Positions 1 through 7,511 of a stretch of DNA of 64,000 bases are shown piece after piece. Position numbers and translations under genes: made by a program. Below the pieces are notes generated by a model. It had not been told where the DNA came from and searched no databases. It was given only the letters and a program-made list of their open reading frames with translations. The first letter of the stretch is position 1. The number at the start of each line of letters is the position of its first letter. Origin of the DNA: Couchioplanes caeruleus (GTDB lineage: Bacteria > Actinomycetota > Actinomycetes > Mycobacteriales > Micromonosporaceae); assembly GCF_023499255.1 (NCBI RefSeq), contig NZ_CP092183.1:5452501-5516500 (forward strand). The letters are read 5' to 3'.

Positions 1-415
1 CGTGCGGGCCGGCGCCCAGCTCGACGCTGCCGTCCTTGGACTCCACGCCGTGCAGGCCGTCGTTGTCGACGACAGGCTTGCCGTCGATCGCCAGGCGGGA
101 GCCGTCGTCGCTGGCGAGCCGGAAGGCGTACGTGCCGCCGGCGGGCACGGTCAGGTTGCCGATCACGTGGGCGACGAAGTTGTCCTGCAGGCCGAACTCG
201 TCGCCGGTGTAGTCAACGTCGGGCATCAGCTTGTCGACGTTCGGCGTCTGCCCCGGCTTGAGGGTGCAGATCCGGGTCAGCGGGACGCGAGTGTCGAACG
301 TGCGGAGGGTGACCCCCGGTTCCTGGGGTGGCAGATCGGCGGCGGACGCGGCGGCCGGGTGGGCGGCGACTGCGGCGGACGCGGCTATGAGGCTGAGGAC
401 GAGAGCACGGACCAT
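1..415 (-). CDS. Secreted PA14-domain protein, C-terminus beyond the window edge
   Basis: The ATG at 413-415 follows AAGGAG on the minus strand by a short spacer. It opens a protein with a signal peptide (about residues 1-26, Ala-rich with an AAASAA cleavage region). Residues after about 70 read as the start of a PA14 beta-barrel: an extracellular sheet ending in GGTYAFRLASDDGSRLAIDG, which holds the diagnostic 'DDGSRL..DG' signature. PA14 domains bind carbohydrate in secreted glycosidases, sugar dehydrogenases and adhesins. The catalytic part, if any, lies outside the window, so the enzyme class cannot be given. It is transcribed away from the peptidase at 602-2494 and separated from it by a strong terminator. 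Confidence 0.75.
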   Translation of the reverse strand, partial: MVRALVLSLIAASAAVAAHPAAASAADLPPQEPGVTLRTFDTRVPLTRICTLKPGQTPNVDKLMPDVDYTGDEFGLQDNFVAHVIGNLTVPAGGTYAFRLASDDGSRLAIDGKPVVDNDGLHGVESKDGSVELGAGPH

Positions 416-554
416 GCTGCTCCTTCGAACTCGACTGACCGGCTCGATGCACGGATGTGAATATCCTGGTCCACTATCGACGCTCACACCAGAACTTCTG
501 CCTCTTCAGGCTGAACTTTCCTCAAAAAATGAGAAAGTCTTCCGCCGGACAGGA

Positions 555-587
555 ACGGGCGGACCGGCATACCGCCGGTCCGCCCGT
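555..587 (-). terminator. Perfect 14-bp stem terminator after the S15 peptidase
   Basis: Positions 555-568 and 574-587 are exact reverse complements (14 bp, GC-rich) around a 5-nt ATACC loop. It lies 14 bp past the stop of the peptidase gene on the minus strand and upstream of the PA14 gene. There is no clean U-tract right after the stem, as is common for high-GC actinomycete terminators. Confidence 0.75.
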
Positions 588-601
588 CCTCGAGGTTCGC
601 G

Positions 602-2494
602 TCAGCCGGCCAGCGGCAGGACCACCTTCGAGACACCGAGGCGTACGCCGACCGTCGTGCCGGCCGGGTACCGCAGGGTGTGATCGCGCTCGGTGGAGAT
701 CACGACGACCCCGATCCGGTGCCCGGCGGCGAAGACGTGGTCCTCGGTCTGCAGGTCCCACCGGAACGTGTACGGCTGCCCCGCCCGGATCGGCGTCGTC
801 CGCCACGGCGAGAACCGGTTCCGCACGTCCGTCCAGCCGCGGGACACGATCTCCAGCGGCGTGTTCGCGGTGACGTACTCGCGCCGGTTGAAGCACCCCG
901 GATCCTCGGGAATGCCCGGGCCCACACAGTCCTGCACCGGCAGGCTGCGCAGCCCTGCGTACCGGTCGGCCGGCCCGTAGTCCACCAGCAGCGCGGTCAG
1001 GTACGGCGACCTGCCCGCGAGATCGGCGCGGACCGAGATCTGCGGCGTCCCGGACAGCCGGGTCTCCCGCGGCAGCGGCGCCGACAGGTACGCGAGCCGG
1101 TTCGGGTCGGCGCTCAGCTCGTCCGCGACGAGGTCCTCCGCGGTACGCGACGGGTCGTCGACGAACGTCTGCCGCGCGCCGGGCCGCGCATGACCGGGCT
1201 GCAGCGTCCCCGGCCGGCCGTCCGCAGCGGGCCCGCCGAGCGCGAAGGTGGTGGCGCGGGTGCCCGGCACCGGCCACGTCGCGGAGGTACGCCAGACGGT
1301 CGGCGCGACCTCGACGTCGGCCATCGGCTCGCGCATGATGCCGGTGTCGATGCCGTACAGCCACTGGTCGAACCAGCGGTGCAGGGTGTCCAGCCAGACG
1401 TCGCGGCGCACGTTGAACGGGTCGGTGTGCCCGGCCTGGTGCAGCCAGATCTTGCGCGGGACGCCCCGGCGGGCCAGGGCGTCCCACCACTGCCCGGCCT
1501 GCCCCGTACGGACGTTGTCGTCGTGCAGCCCGTGCACGAGCAGCACGCTGGCCCGCACCTTGCCGACGTCGCGCAGGTAGTTGCGCTCGGCCCAGTACGC
1601 GTTGTAGTCGCCGGTCACCCGGTCCTGCTCGCGTTCCAGATCGGCCATCACCCCGGCACACACCTCGGGATTCGCCCGGGTGAGCACGGCTTTGGCCAGC
1701 ACGTCGGTGTCCTCGCCCTGGAAGCCGCCGGGGGCCACCACCCCGCCGTTGGCGCGGTAGTAGTCGTACCAGCTGGAGATGCCGGCGATCGGCACGATGG
1801 TCTCCAGCCCCTTGACGCCGGTGCCGGCGACCGCGTTGGGCAGGGTGCCGTTGTAGGAGACGCCGATCATGCCGGTGCGCCCGGTCGACCAGGTGGCGCG
1901 GGCCGGCGCACCGCTCGCGTCGACGCCGCGGGCGCGGCCGTTGAGCCAGTCGACGACCGCCTTCATGCCCAGCGTCTCGTTGCGCCCGCCCGAGGTGGGG
2001 CAGCCGGTGGAGCCGCCGCTGCCCAGGCTGTCGGCGAAGACGACCGCGTAGCCGCGCGGGACGAAGTAGTTGTCCAGATAGCCGGAGAAGACGATGGTCT
2101 CGGCCGCGCGGTCCGCGCCGGGAGACACGCTGCGGCGCGCGGCGGCGCCGTCGCGGTCGACGTCGTCGTGATTGGGTACGTCGTTGAGCCCCGCATAGTA
2201 GGGACTCGGCTGGAAGATCACCGGGACCTTCACGCCGGCCTCGGTCTCGCGCGGGCGGATGATGCGCACCGCCACCCGGTCCGGCTCGCCGTCCGCGTCG
2301 CTGTCGGTGGGCGCCTGCACCCACACCTGCTCCCGGATGGCCTGCGTGTAGTCGTAGACGGGTTCTGTGCCGGAAGGAGTCACGGCAGCAGGCGTAGCGG
2401 TCGGTGCGGCGAGGGCGGCCGTGCCGCCCGCGAGAACGGTGACAACGGCGGCGAGGACGGCGCAGAGCCGTGCCCCGGTCCGGGAAGATCGCAT
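602..2494 (-). CDS. Secreted Xaa-Pro dipeptidyl-peptidase (S15 family)
   Basis: A 630-residue protein with an N-terminal signal peptide (MRSSRTGARLCAVLAAVV onward, cleavage near the ALAA at 27-30). The alpha/beta-hydrolase core has the nucleophile elbow GVSYNG (Ser about 213), a later LVHGLHDDNVR segment carrying the acid, and QAGHTDPF carrying the catalytic His. The C-terminal third is the jelly-roll domain typical of PepX/CocE proteins. The family releases Xaa-Pro dipeptides from peptide N-termini (EC 3.4.14.11); the signal peptide says it acts outside the cell, probably in nutrient peptide degradation. I chose the ATG at 2494 because it directly precedes the signal peptide and follows GGAGG; a longer reading would add about 35 non-signal residues. 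CocE-type esterases share the fold, so the substrate is a family-level inference. Confidence 0.88.
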   Translation of the reverse strand: MRSSRTGARLCAVLAAVVTVLAGGTAALAAPTATPAAVTPSGTEPVYDYTQAIREQVWVQAPTDSDADGEPDRVAVRIIRPRETEAGVKVPVIFQPSPYYAGLNDVPNHDDVDRDGAAARRSVSPGADRAAETIVFSGYLDNYFVPRGYAVVFADSLGSGGSTGCPTSGGRNETLGMKAVVDWLNGRARGVDASGAPARATWSTGRTGMIGVSYNGTLPNAVAGTGVKGLETIVPIAGISSWYDYYRANGGVVAPGGFQGEDTDVLAKAVLTRANPEVCAGVMADLEREQDRVTGDYNAYWAERNYLRDVGKVRASVLLVHGLHDDNVRTGQAGQWWDALARRGVPRKIWLHQAGHTDPFNVRRDVWLDTLHRWFDQWLYGIDTGIMREPMADVEVAPTVWRTSATWPVPGTRATTFALGGPAADGRPGTLQPGHARPGARQTFVDDPSRTAEDLVADELSADPNRLAYLSAPLPRETRLSGTPQISVRADLAGRSPYLTALLVDYGPADRYAGLRSLPVQDCVGPGIPEDPGCFNRREYVTANTPLEIVSRGWTDVRNRFSPWRTTPIRAGQPYTFRWDLQTEDHVFAAGHRIGVVVISTERDHTLRYPAGTTVGVRLGVSKVVLPLAG

Positions 2495-2903
2495 CGTCGA
2501 GAAGCCTCCGGCGCTGGCGGTACGGACGCCACACTTTATCGCCCGGCATCGATGCCCGTGCCCCGGTCGCGGGCGGCCGGCCCCGGACGGGTGATCCACA
2601 GAGCTGATCCCTTTCGGACACGAGTCCTAGACTCGGCGTCATGGACCCTGCTCCCACCGGCACCGCCGTGCGAGCACCCTCACGGGGGTACGATCGCTTC
2701 TGACGCACGTCTGACAATGAGCAGCGGTTCATTCGTCCGGTTGATCACGCTCGCCGGTCATTAAAGGACACGTTGACCTTGGCATAAATCACGCCTTGTA
2801 ATCCGCCGAACACGCTCCGTACGCTGTGGTCAGAAAGACCATCGATCGGCTTGAGTGCCTGGGCATTGCTGGCCTCGACCATCAGTCATTCGGGGAGCAT
2901 CGC
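2495..2903. other. Divergent intergenic region, 409 bp
   Basis: No convincing gene on either strand. It contains a perfect 12-bp palindrome GGCATCGATGCC at 2545-2556, about 50 bp upstream of the peptidase start; a GATAAA-type -10-like element for the peptidase on the minus strand near 2537; and a good sigma-70-type promoter at 2773-2802 reading towards the gene at 2904. Confidence 0.5.
2773..2802 (+). promoter_or_regulatory. Housekeeping-type promoter for the gene at 2904
   Basis: TTGACC (2773-2778) and TGTAAT (2797-2802), separated by 18 bp, each match the vegetative sigma consensus at five of six bases. The predicted start is near 2809, which leaves a leader of roughly 95 nt before the ATG at 2904. 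Confidence 0.55.
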
Positions 2904-3455
2904 ATGGTTATCAAGGTTGTCGAGCAGATCAACGACGACGAGCTCATCGAGTCGGCCTGGAAGATGTACGAGGAGTCGTTCCGCGGCCTGAACGCGCTGG
3001 CGGTGCAACGGCACCTCATGTACCGCAACGAGTTCGACGAGGTCATGCGCGACGGCCGGGTGCAGAAGTACCTCAGCCTCGACGACGAGGGCACCATGTG
3101 CGGGATGTCGACGTACACGAACGACCTCGACGCGATGCCGTTGATCTCACCGCAGTACTTCGAGCGCCGCTGGCCCGAGCTCTACGCCCAGCGCAAGATC
3201 TGGTACTGCGGATTCGTCGCCGTGCTGCCCACCCCGGCCGCCCGGTCGTCGTTCGCCGACCTGGTCGAGGCGATGTACCTGCTGGCCGCCGCCCAGAACG
3301 GGATCATCGGGCTGGACTTCTGCCAGCACAACGACGAGGCCCGCAAGATGAGCCGGGTGATCCGGCTGATGCTGCACCGGCTGTCGGGCAACTGCGACGC
3401 CAGCATGATGGACGCGCAGCAGTTCTGGATCTACCAGTTCCCGCAGGCCGCCTGA
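2904..3455 (+). CDS. Conserved hypothetical protein, possibly GNAT-like
   Basis: The ATG at 2904 is preceded by GGGGAG at a good spacing; an in-frame upstream extension to 2826 has no ribosome binding site. The product is 183 residues, soluble and without a signal peptide. The layout, with an N-terminal helix 'SAWKMYEESFRGLN', a mid-protein strand 'KIWYCGFVAVLP' and a following helix 'FADLVEAMYLLAAAQNGI', resembles an acyl-CoA N-acyltransferase core, but I do not see a clear acetyl-CoA pyrophosphate loop (R/QxxGxG/A). I therefore cannot assign an activity. It is monocistronic, with its own promoter upstream and a long hairpin downstream. Confidence 0.8.
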   Translation: MVIKVVEQINDDELIESAWKMYEESFRGLNALAVQRHLMYRNEFDEVMRDGRVQKYLSLDDEGTMCGMSTYTNDLDAMPLISPQYFERRWPELYAQRKIWYCGFVAVLPTPAARSSFADLVEAMYLLAAAQNGIIGLDFCQHNDEARKMSRVIRLMLHRLSGNCDASMMDAQQFWIYQFPQAA

Positions 3456-3462
3456 GGTGTGA

Positions 3463-3578
3463 CACGCCGACCGCCCGCCGCTGCCGGCCGGAGCACCGGG
3501 CTCTTGGGGGGCTGACGGAATTCCGGCCCGGGCGAAGTGACCTCCTCTCGTTTCCGGGTCGGCGGGCGGTCCGGCGTG
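3463..3578. terminator. Long-range inverted repeat between convergent genes
   Basis: CACGCCGACCGCCCGCC at 3463-3479 pairs with GGCGGGCGGTCCGGCGTG at 3561-3578 with a single bulged base, enclosing about 80 bp. It fills the gap between the stop of the gene at 2904-3455 and the convergent permease stop at 3595. It may act as a bidirectional transcription barrier; the loop is longer than a normal intrinsic terminator. Confidence 0.45.
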
Positions 3579-3594
3579 TCGCCGCGGGGAAAAG

Positions 3595-5208
3595 TCAGGT
3601 CCACCGGGACGGTTCGGGTGGGGTCTCCCACCGGGGCGGTCCCGGCGGCATGTCCGGCTCCGGCGGGAGCTGCGGCACGGTACCGGCGTTGAGCATCGCG
3701 CGGACGCTGATCGGCTCGGTGTGTGATCCCTTGAGCCGTGGGGCGTCGGCGATGAAGCCACCGTCCGCGCCGCGGCCGATCGCGGCGTACACCTCGGGGC
3801 GGGCGGCGCGCATGACCACGGCCCAGACGAAGCCGACCAGCGCGAAGACCGCGTACCCGGTCGGGAAGATCCAGTGGAACATCGAGCCGGACTCCACCTG
3901 CAGCAGGTCGCCGAGCCCGTAGATCGTCGCGGCCAGGATGATGCTCAGCAGCATGAACGCGGTGATCGGGGCGATCTTGCCGCGCCACACGTTCTCCTGA
4001 TGGCGGTGCCGGACGAAGAACGCGATGACCGCCGCGGACGCGCTCCACATGAGGATGAGGACGCCGAGCCCGCCGACCACGGTCAGCCAGGCGAACAGGT
4101 AGACCAGCGGGTCCGCGCCGGTCAGCCGGTAGATGACCAGGACACCGAGCGCGAGCAGGCTCTGCGTGATCGAGCCGACGATCGGTGCGCCGGTACGCGG
4201 ATGCGTGTAGCCCCACGCCCGCGGCAGCACCCCCTCCCGGCCCAGCGCGAACTGGTAGCGCGAGACCGCGGCGTGGAACGCGAGCAGCGCGGCGAAGATG
4301 CTCGTCATGAACAGCACGTAGCCGATGTTGATGAGCGCCTCGGGCACGTGCGGGCTGACCAGCGTGAAGACCAGGTCCGTCTGCTCCGCCTTCGCGACCG
4401 AGACGATGTTGCCCGGCCCCGCCCCCACCGACATCGCCCACGCCGACAGCCCGCAGAGCAGGCCGGCGAGGATGACCGCCCAGTGGGTGGCCCGCGCGAT
4501 CGTCCGCTTCGGGTCCTTGGCCTCCTCGGAGAGCACGACCGTCGCCTCGAAGCCGACGAAGCCCGCGATGGCCAGCACCATCATGGCCGCGACCTCGGGG
4601 GTGAGCACCTGCGCCGGGTTCAGCGTGGCGAAGCTGACCGACCCGTCAGCCGGGTTGGCCACCATCACCACGTCGTAGATCAGCACGACGGCGATCTCGG
4701 CGACCAGCAGCACGGCGAGCACCTTGCCGCTCAGGTCGACCCACAGCACGCCGAGCACCGCGGTCAGCGCCCACGCCGCTATCGCGCAGGCGAACCAGCC
4801 GACGTGGAGCCCCAGGCCGTTGAGCACCCCGGACGCCACGACGCCGAAGAGCCCGAACAGGCCGATCTGCATCATCGCGTACGCCGGCAGCGCCACGAAC
4901 GCCGCGCCGACGCCCGGTATCCGCCCCAGCCCGTGACTGATGTAGGAGTAGAACGCGCCCGAGTTGACGATGTGCCGGCTCATCGCGACGAATCCGACCG
5001 TGAAGATCGAGAGGATCCCCGCGACCACCAGGTACACCACCGGGACGGCGGTGTTGCCGACGACGGCGTAGATGGTGGTGATGGCCCCGATGATGACGGT
5101 GAGGGGAGCGGCTCCCGCGACTCCGAAGAAGACCACCGAGGGAACGCCGAGCCGGTTACGTGCCAATGCGGTGGACACGATGTCAGGCTCTGTCACGTCA
5201 CTCCCCAT
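3595..5208 (-). CDS. APC-superfamily amino acid/polyamine permease
   Basis: A 537-residue integral membrane protein with about 12-13 hydrophobic helices and a hydrophilic C-terminal tail rich in Pro and Glu. The first membrane segment contains the family fingerprint GVPSVVFFGVAGAAPLTVI, where the unwound helix-1 Gly/Ala motif binds the substrate amino and carboxyl groups. TM8-like FVGFEATVVLSEEAKDPKRT matches the 'GFE...SEE..NP.R.IPRA' motif of the APC amino acid transporters. It should carry out proton-coupled uptake or exchange of an amino acid or amine. The ATG at 5208 follows GGGAGG directly. The gene lies 62 bp downstream of the GPP34 gene and is probably co-transcribed with it. Substrate is unknown. 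Confidence 0.88.
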   Translation of the reverse strand: MGSDVTEPDIVSTALARNRLGVPSVVFFGVAGAAPLTVIIGAITTIYAVVGNTAVPVVYLVVAGILSIFTVGFVAMSRHIVNSGAFYSYISHGLGRIPGVGAAFVALPAYAMMQIGLFGLFGVVASGVLNGLGLHVGWFACAIAAWALTAVLGVLWVDLSGKVLAVLLVAEIAVVLIYDVVMVANPADGSVSFATLNPAQVLTPEVAAMMVLAIAGFVGFEATVVLSEEAKDPKRTIARATHWAVILAGLLCGLSAWAMSVGAGPGNIVSVAKAEQTDLVFTLVSPHVPEALINIGYVLFMTSIFAALLAFHAAVSRYQFALGREGVLPRAWGYTHPRTGAPIVGSITQSLLALGVLVIYRLTGADPLVYLFAWLTVVGGLGVLILMWSASAAVIAFFVRHRHQENVWRGKIAPITAFMLLSIILAATIYGLGDLLQVESGSMFHWIFPTGYAVFALVGFVWAVVMRAARPEVYAAIGRGADGGFIADAPRLKGSHTEPISVRAMLNAGTVPQLPPEPDMPPGPPRWETPPEPSRWT

Positions 5209-5270
5209 CAAGAGCCTCCCAGCCCATTGGTCGATGTTGTCCCGCCGGCGGTGGTGACGGCCGACGGCAC

Positions 5271-5909
5271 TCACCGCCGACCGACGGCGAGCACGGAGCC
5301 GACGGATGCCTCGGTGTGCTCGATGAGCTGGCGCAGGTCCTCGGGCAGCGACCCGATGGCGGTGGGCAGCTGGGTGAGGGCGTGCCGGTGGACCTCGAAG
5401 TCCCACAGCACGTGGCGGGTGAGGCCGGTCGCGACGACCAGGCCGGCCAGCACACGGTCGCTGATGGACATCTCGAGACCGCGCACCATGATGTTGGCGA
5501 GCCGCATCGGCGCCCATGCGGCCGCGTTGCGCTGCACCTCGTTGTTGGGCATGTAGAAGGTCTGGGTGCTCAGCATGCGCCGGCGGGTCACCGACTCGAC
5601 GGCCCCCGAGCGCATGAGCCGCTCCCCCACCCGGTCGGCCGCGTCCTGTGACAGATACGCCAGCCAGGTGCGCAGCTCACGGTGCTGCGGCTGCGAGATG
5701 AGCAGCTCCAGCACGGAGTGCGCGAGGGAGTCACGCGGCGGTTGCCGGCTCTCTATGTAGAGGTCGCCGTCGAAACAACGCAGCCGCCCCTCTAGCATGA
5801 GCTCGCCCAGCAGGGCGGCAGCCAGGCCGAGACCGGTGGCCCGGGGGTGCAGACGGGACCGGCCGGTGCGGTCCTCGTGCGCGATCAGGAAGAACTGGTC
5901 AGCCAGCAC
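5271..5909 (-). CDS. GPP34 (GOLPH3-like) family phosphoprotein
   Basis: A 212-residue soluble protein starting with the family opening VLADQFFLIAHED. The GTG at 5909 follows AAGGAG by seven bases, which decides the start over an ATG further upstream. Conserved features are the repeated helical pattern with LHPRATGLGLAAALLGELMLEGRL near the N-terminus and a C-terminal helical bundle. Eukaryotic GOLPH3 binds phosphatidylinositol-4-phosphate on Golgi membranes; in actinomycetes GPP34 proteins are numerous, of unknown function, and are presumed to be peripheral membrane or lipid-binding proteins. It is encoded divergently from the XRE regulator at 6117 and upstream of the permease at 3595-5208. 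Confidence 0.85.
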   Translation of the reverse strand: MLADQFFLIAHEDRTGRSRLHPRATGLGLAAALLGELMLEGRLRCFDGDLYIESRQPPRDSLAHSVLELLISQPQHRELRTWLAYLSQDAADRVGERLMRSGAVESVTRRRMLSTQTFYMPNNEVQRNAAAWAPMRLANIMVRGLEMSISDRVLAGLVVATGLTRHVLWDFEVHRHALTQLPTAIGSLPEDLRQLIEHTEASVGSVLAVGRR

Positions 5910-6116
5910 GCCGCCACTCCTTAAGACACATCGAACCGTTACGCCGTCGGGCAACTGCCCGTATAGAAGGCAATAACTCGCTGTCGGGAGCATCATGTAC
6001 CGACCCCCGAGGACAATGCAAGAAGTACTAGACTTCTCATCGACCCCGCCCGTCTACGATGGATCACGGGGCGATACAGACGGGTTGTCGACGTCCCACG
6101 ATCGAGGGAGCCACGG

Positions 6117-6965
6117 GTGTCCACAGACGAAGGTCCTACGCTGCGGCGACGTCGTTTGGGCACGGAGCTGAAACGGTGCCGCGAACACGCCGGATTGACC
6201 CAGGAGAATGTCTCCCGGCATTTCGAATGGCATGCCGCCAAGGTCACCCGGATCGAGACGGCACGGGTCGCCGTCACTCCCCGCGACGTCCGCGACCTCC
6301 TGGTGCTGTACGGCGTGGACGACGAGCAGTACCGCGAGGCCCTCATGGACCTGGCCCGCTCGTCGCGTCAGAAGACCTGGTGGACCGACTACCGCGACAT
6401 CATGCGCCCCGGCAACTTCATCGGCCTGGAGGCGGAGGCGGCCTCCCTGCGCGTCTGGGAACCCATTGTCCTACCAGGCCTTCTGCAGACCGAGGACTAC
6501 ATCCGCGCGCTCATGCGCACGGGCCGCTCGACGGACTCCCCGCAGCACATCGACCGGCGGGTGGCGCTGCGGCTGAAGCGGCAGGACCGGCTGCGCGGCG
6601 CGAACCCGCTGCAGCTCTTCGCGATCATCGACGAGTCGGTGGTGCGACGCTCCGTAGGCGGCCTCGACGTGATGGATCACCAGCTGCGTCATCTCATCGA
6701 CGTGGCTCAATTACCCAACGTGACGGTCCAAATCCTGCCGTTCGACGCCGGCGAACATCCGTTCCTGGGCGGTTCAGCAGCGCTTTTGGAGTTTCCGGAG
6801 ACCACTCATCTGGATGTAGTTTACCTGGAGGGTCTTGCGGGAGACCTCTACGAAGAGCAACATTCAGAGGTCGCACGTTACCGTGCGGAGTTCGATCAGT
6901 TGAGCACCCGGGCGCTCGATCCGCGCCTCACGCTTAAGATGATCGAGAGCCTCTTGCGCGCGTAA
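6117..6965 (+). CDS. XRE-family regulator with DUF5753 domain
   Basis: A 282-residue protein. Residues about 10-65 form a helix-turn-helix with 'LKRCREHAGLTQENVSRHFE' as the first part of the DNA-binding unit. From about residue 85 to the end it is a DUF5753 domain, recognisable from YRDIMRPGNFIGLEAEA, the 'LPGLLQTEDYIRAL' segment and the late 'HLDVVYLEG' strand. This architecture is typical of the large actinomycete regulators that are paired with a small DUF397 protein, as here with the gene at 7010, and are linked to development and secondary metabolism. GTG start at 6117 after GAGGGAG. Confidence 0.92.
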   Translation: MSTDEGPTLRRRRLGTELKRCREHAGLTQENVSRHFEWHAAKVTRIETARVAVTPRDVRDLLVLYGVDDEQYREALMDLARSSRQKTWWTDYRDIMRPGNFIGLEAEAASLRVWEPIVLPGLLQTEDYIRALMRTGRSTDSPQHIDRRVALRLKRQDRLRGANPLQLFAIIDESVVRRSVGGLDVMDHQLRHLIDVAQLPNVTVQILPFDAGEHPFLGGSAALLEFPETTHLDVVYLEGLAGDLYEEQHSEVARYRAEFDQLSTRALDPRLTLKMIESLLRA

Positions 6966-7009
6966 GGGGCCGGCACGCACAACCGCATATGGAAGGGAGG
7001 TGCATGGGC

Positions 7010-7225
7010 ATGCCAGCGCACCATCTCAACGCTGCCGTTTGGAAAAAGAGCAGTCGCAGCAACGGAAACGGCGGCAACAACTGTGTCGAGGTCGCCTTCC
7101 TCGACACAGCCGTTGCCGTTCGCGACAGCAAGAACCCTTCCGGTCCCGCTCTCATCTTCAACCCGGCGCATTGGACCGAGTTTGTGAACTCGGCCAAGTG
7201 CGGCGAGTTCGATATCAACCGCTGA
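7010..7225 (+). CDS. DUF397 small protein, partner of the upstream XRE regulator
   Basis: 71 residues with the DUF397 signature: AVWKKSSRSNGNGGNNCVEV, then VAVRDSKNPSGPALIF and a final W..F motif. Three in-frame ATGs are possible; the one at 7010 sits nine bases from AGGGAGG and is preferred over 7004 (three bases) and 6989. DUF397 proteins are usually encoded just after DUF5753 regulators and are thought to modulate them, perhaps by direct interaction; no biochemical function is established here. It lies 44 bp behind the regulator gene, so co-transcription is likely. Confidence 0.92.
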   Translation: MPAHHLNAAVWKKSSRSNGNGGNNCVEVAFLDTAVAVRDSKNPSGPALIFNPAHWTEFVNSAKCGEFDINR

Positions 7226-7251
7226 GAGCCTACCGATCTGTACTCAGAGAT

Positions 7252-7280
7252 GGGAAGTAGATACTCAAAGTCCACTTCCC
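7252..7280 (+). terminator. Hairpin after the XRE/DUF397 pair
   Basis: GGGAAGTAGA (7252-7261) pairs with TCCACTTCCC (7271-7280) with one mismatch around a 9-nt loop, 26 bp past the DUF397 stop. There is no U-tract, so it may be an RNA-stability hairpin rather than a terminator. Confidence 0.45.
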
Positions 7281-7321
7281 GAAGGTCCATGATCGAATTC
7301 AAGATGGTGCAACTCCGCTGA

Positions 7322-7456
7322 TCAGGGGAGCCGCACGACGCATTCGGGGCATCCGCACGGGTGTCCCGAATTGCGTTTCCGCAGCTCAATAGCTTGATCA
7401 TTCGACATTGATCTCCATGCTCCCAGGTCATCGACGTTTCCGGGGCCACCGTGCAT
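7322..7456 (-). CDS. Possible 44-residue cysteine-containing small protein
   Basis: The reading frame from the ATG at 7456 encodes a composition typical of a real small protein: an acidic N-terminal helix (VDDLGAWRSMSNDQAIELRK) and a C-terminal HPCGCPECVVRLP containing a C-x-C-x-x-C cluster that could bind a metal or form disulfides. The frame is antisense to nothing known; it sits in the gap between the DUF397 gene and the decarboxylase, divergent from the latter. A weak GGAG lies about 12 bases upstream. I do not recognise the family, and it could be a chance frame. Confidence 0.38.
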   Translation of the reverse strand: MHGGPGNVDDLGAWRSMSNDQAIELRKRNSGHPCGCPECVVRLP

Positions 7457-7511
7457 ACTGAGTAGCACACGCTCCGCATTGAAACGACAACTCAGCGTAA
7501 GGGGCATCCCG

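Noticed and set aside
522..2732. Long frames overlapping the S15 peptidase in other frames on both strands
   Set aside because: They are Arg/Pro/Gly-rich shadows caused by high GC; only the 602-2494 frame has a signal peptide and catalytic motifs.
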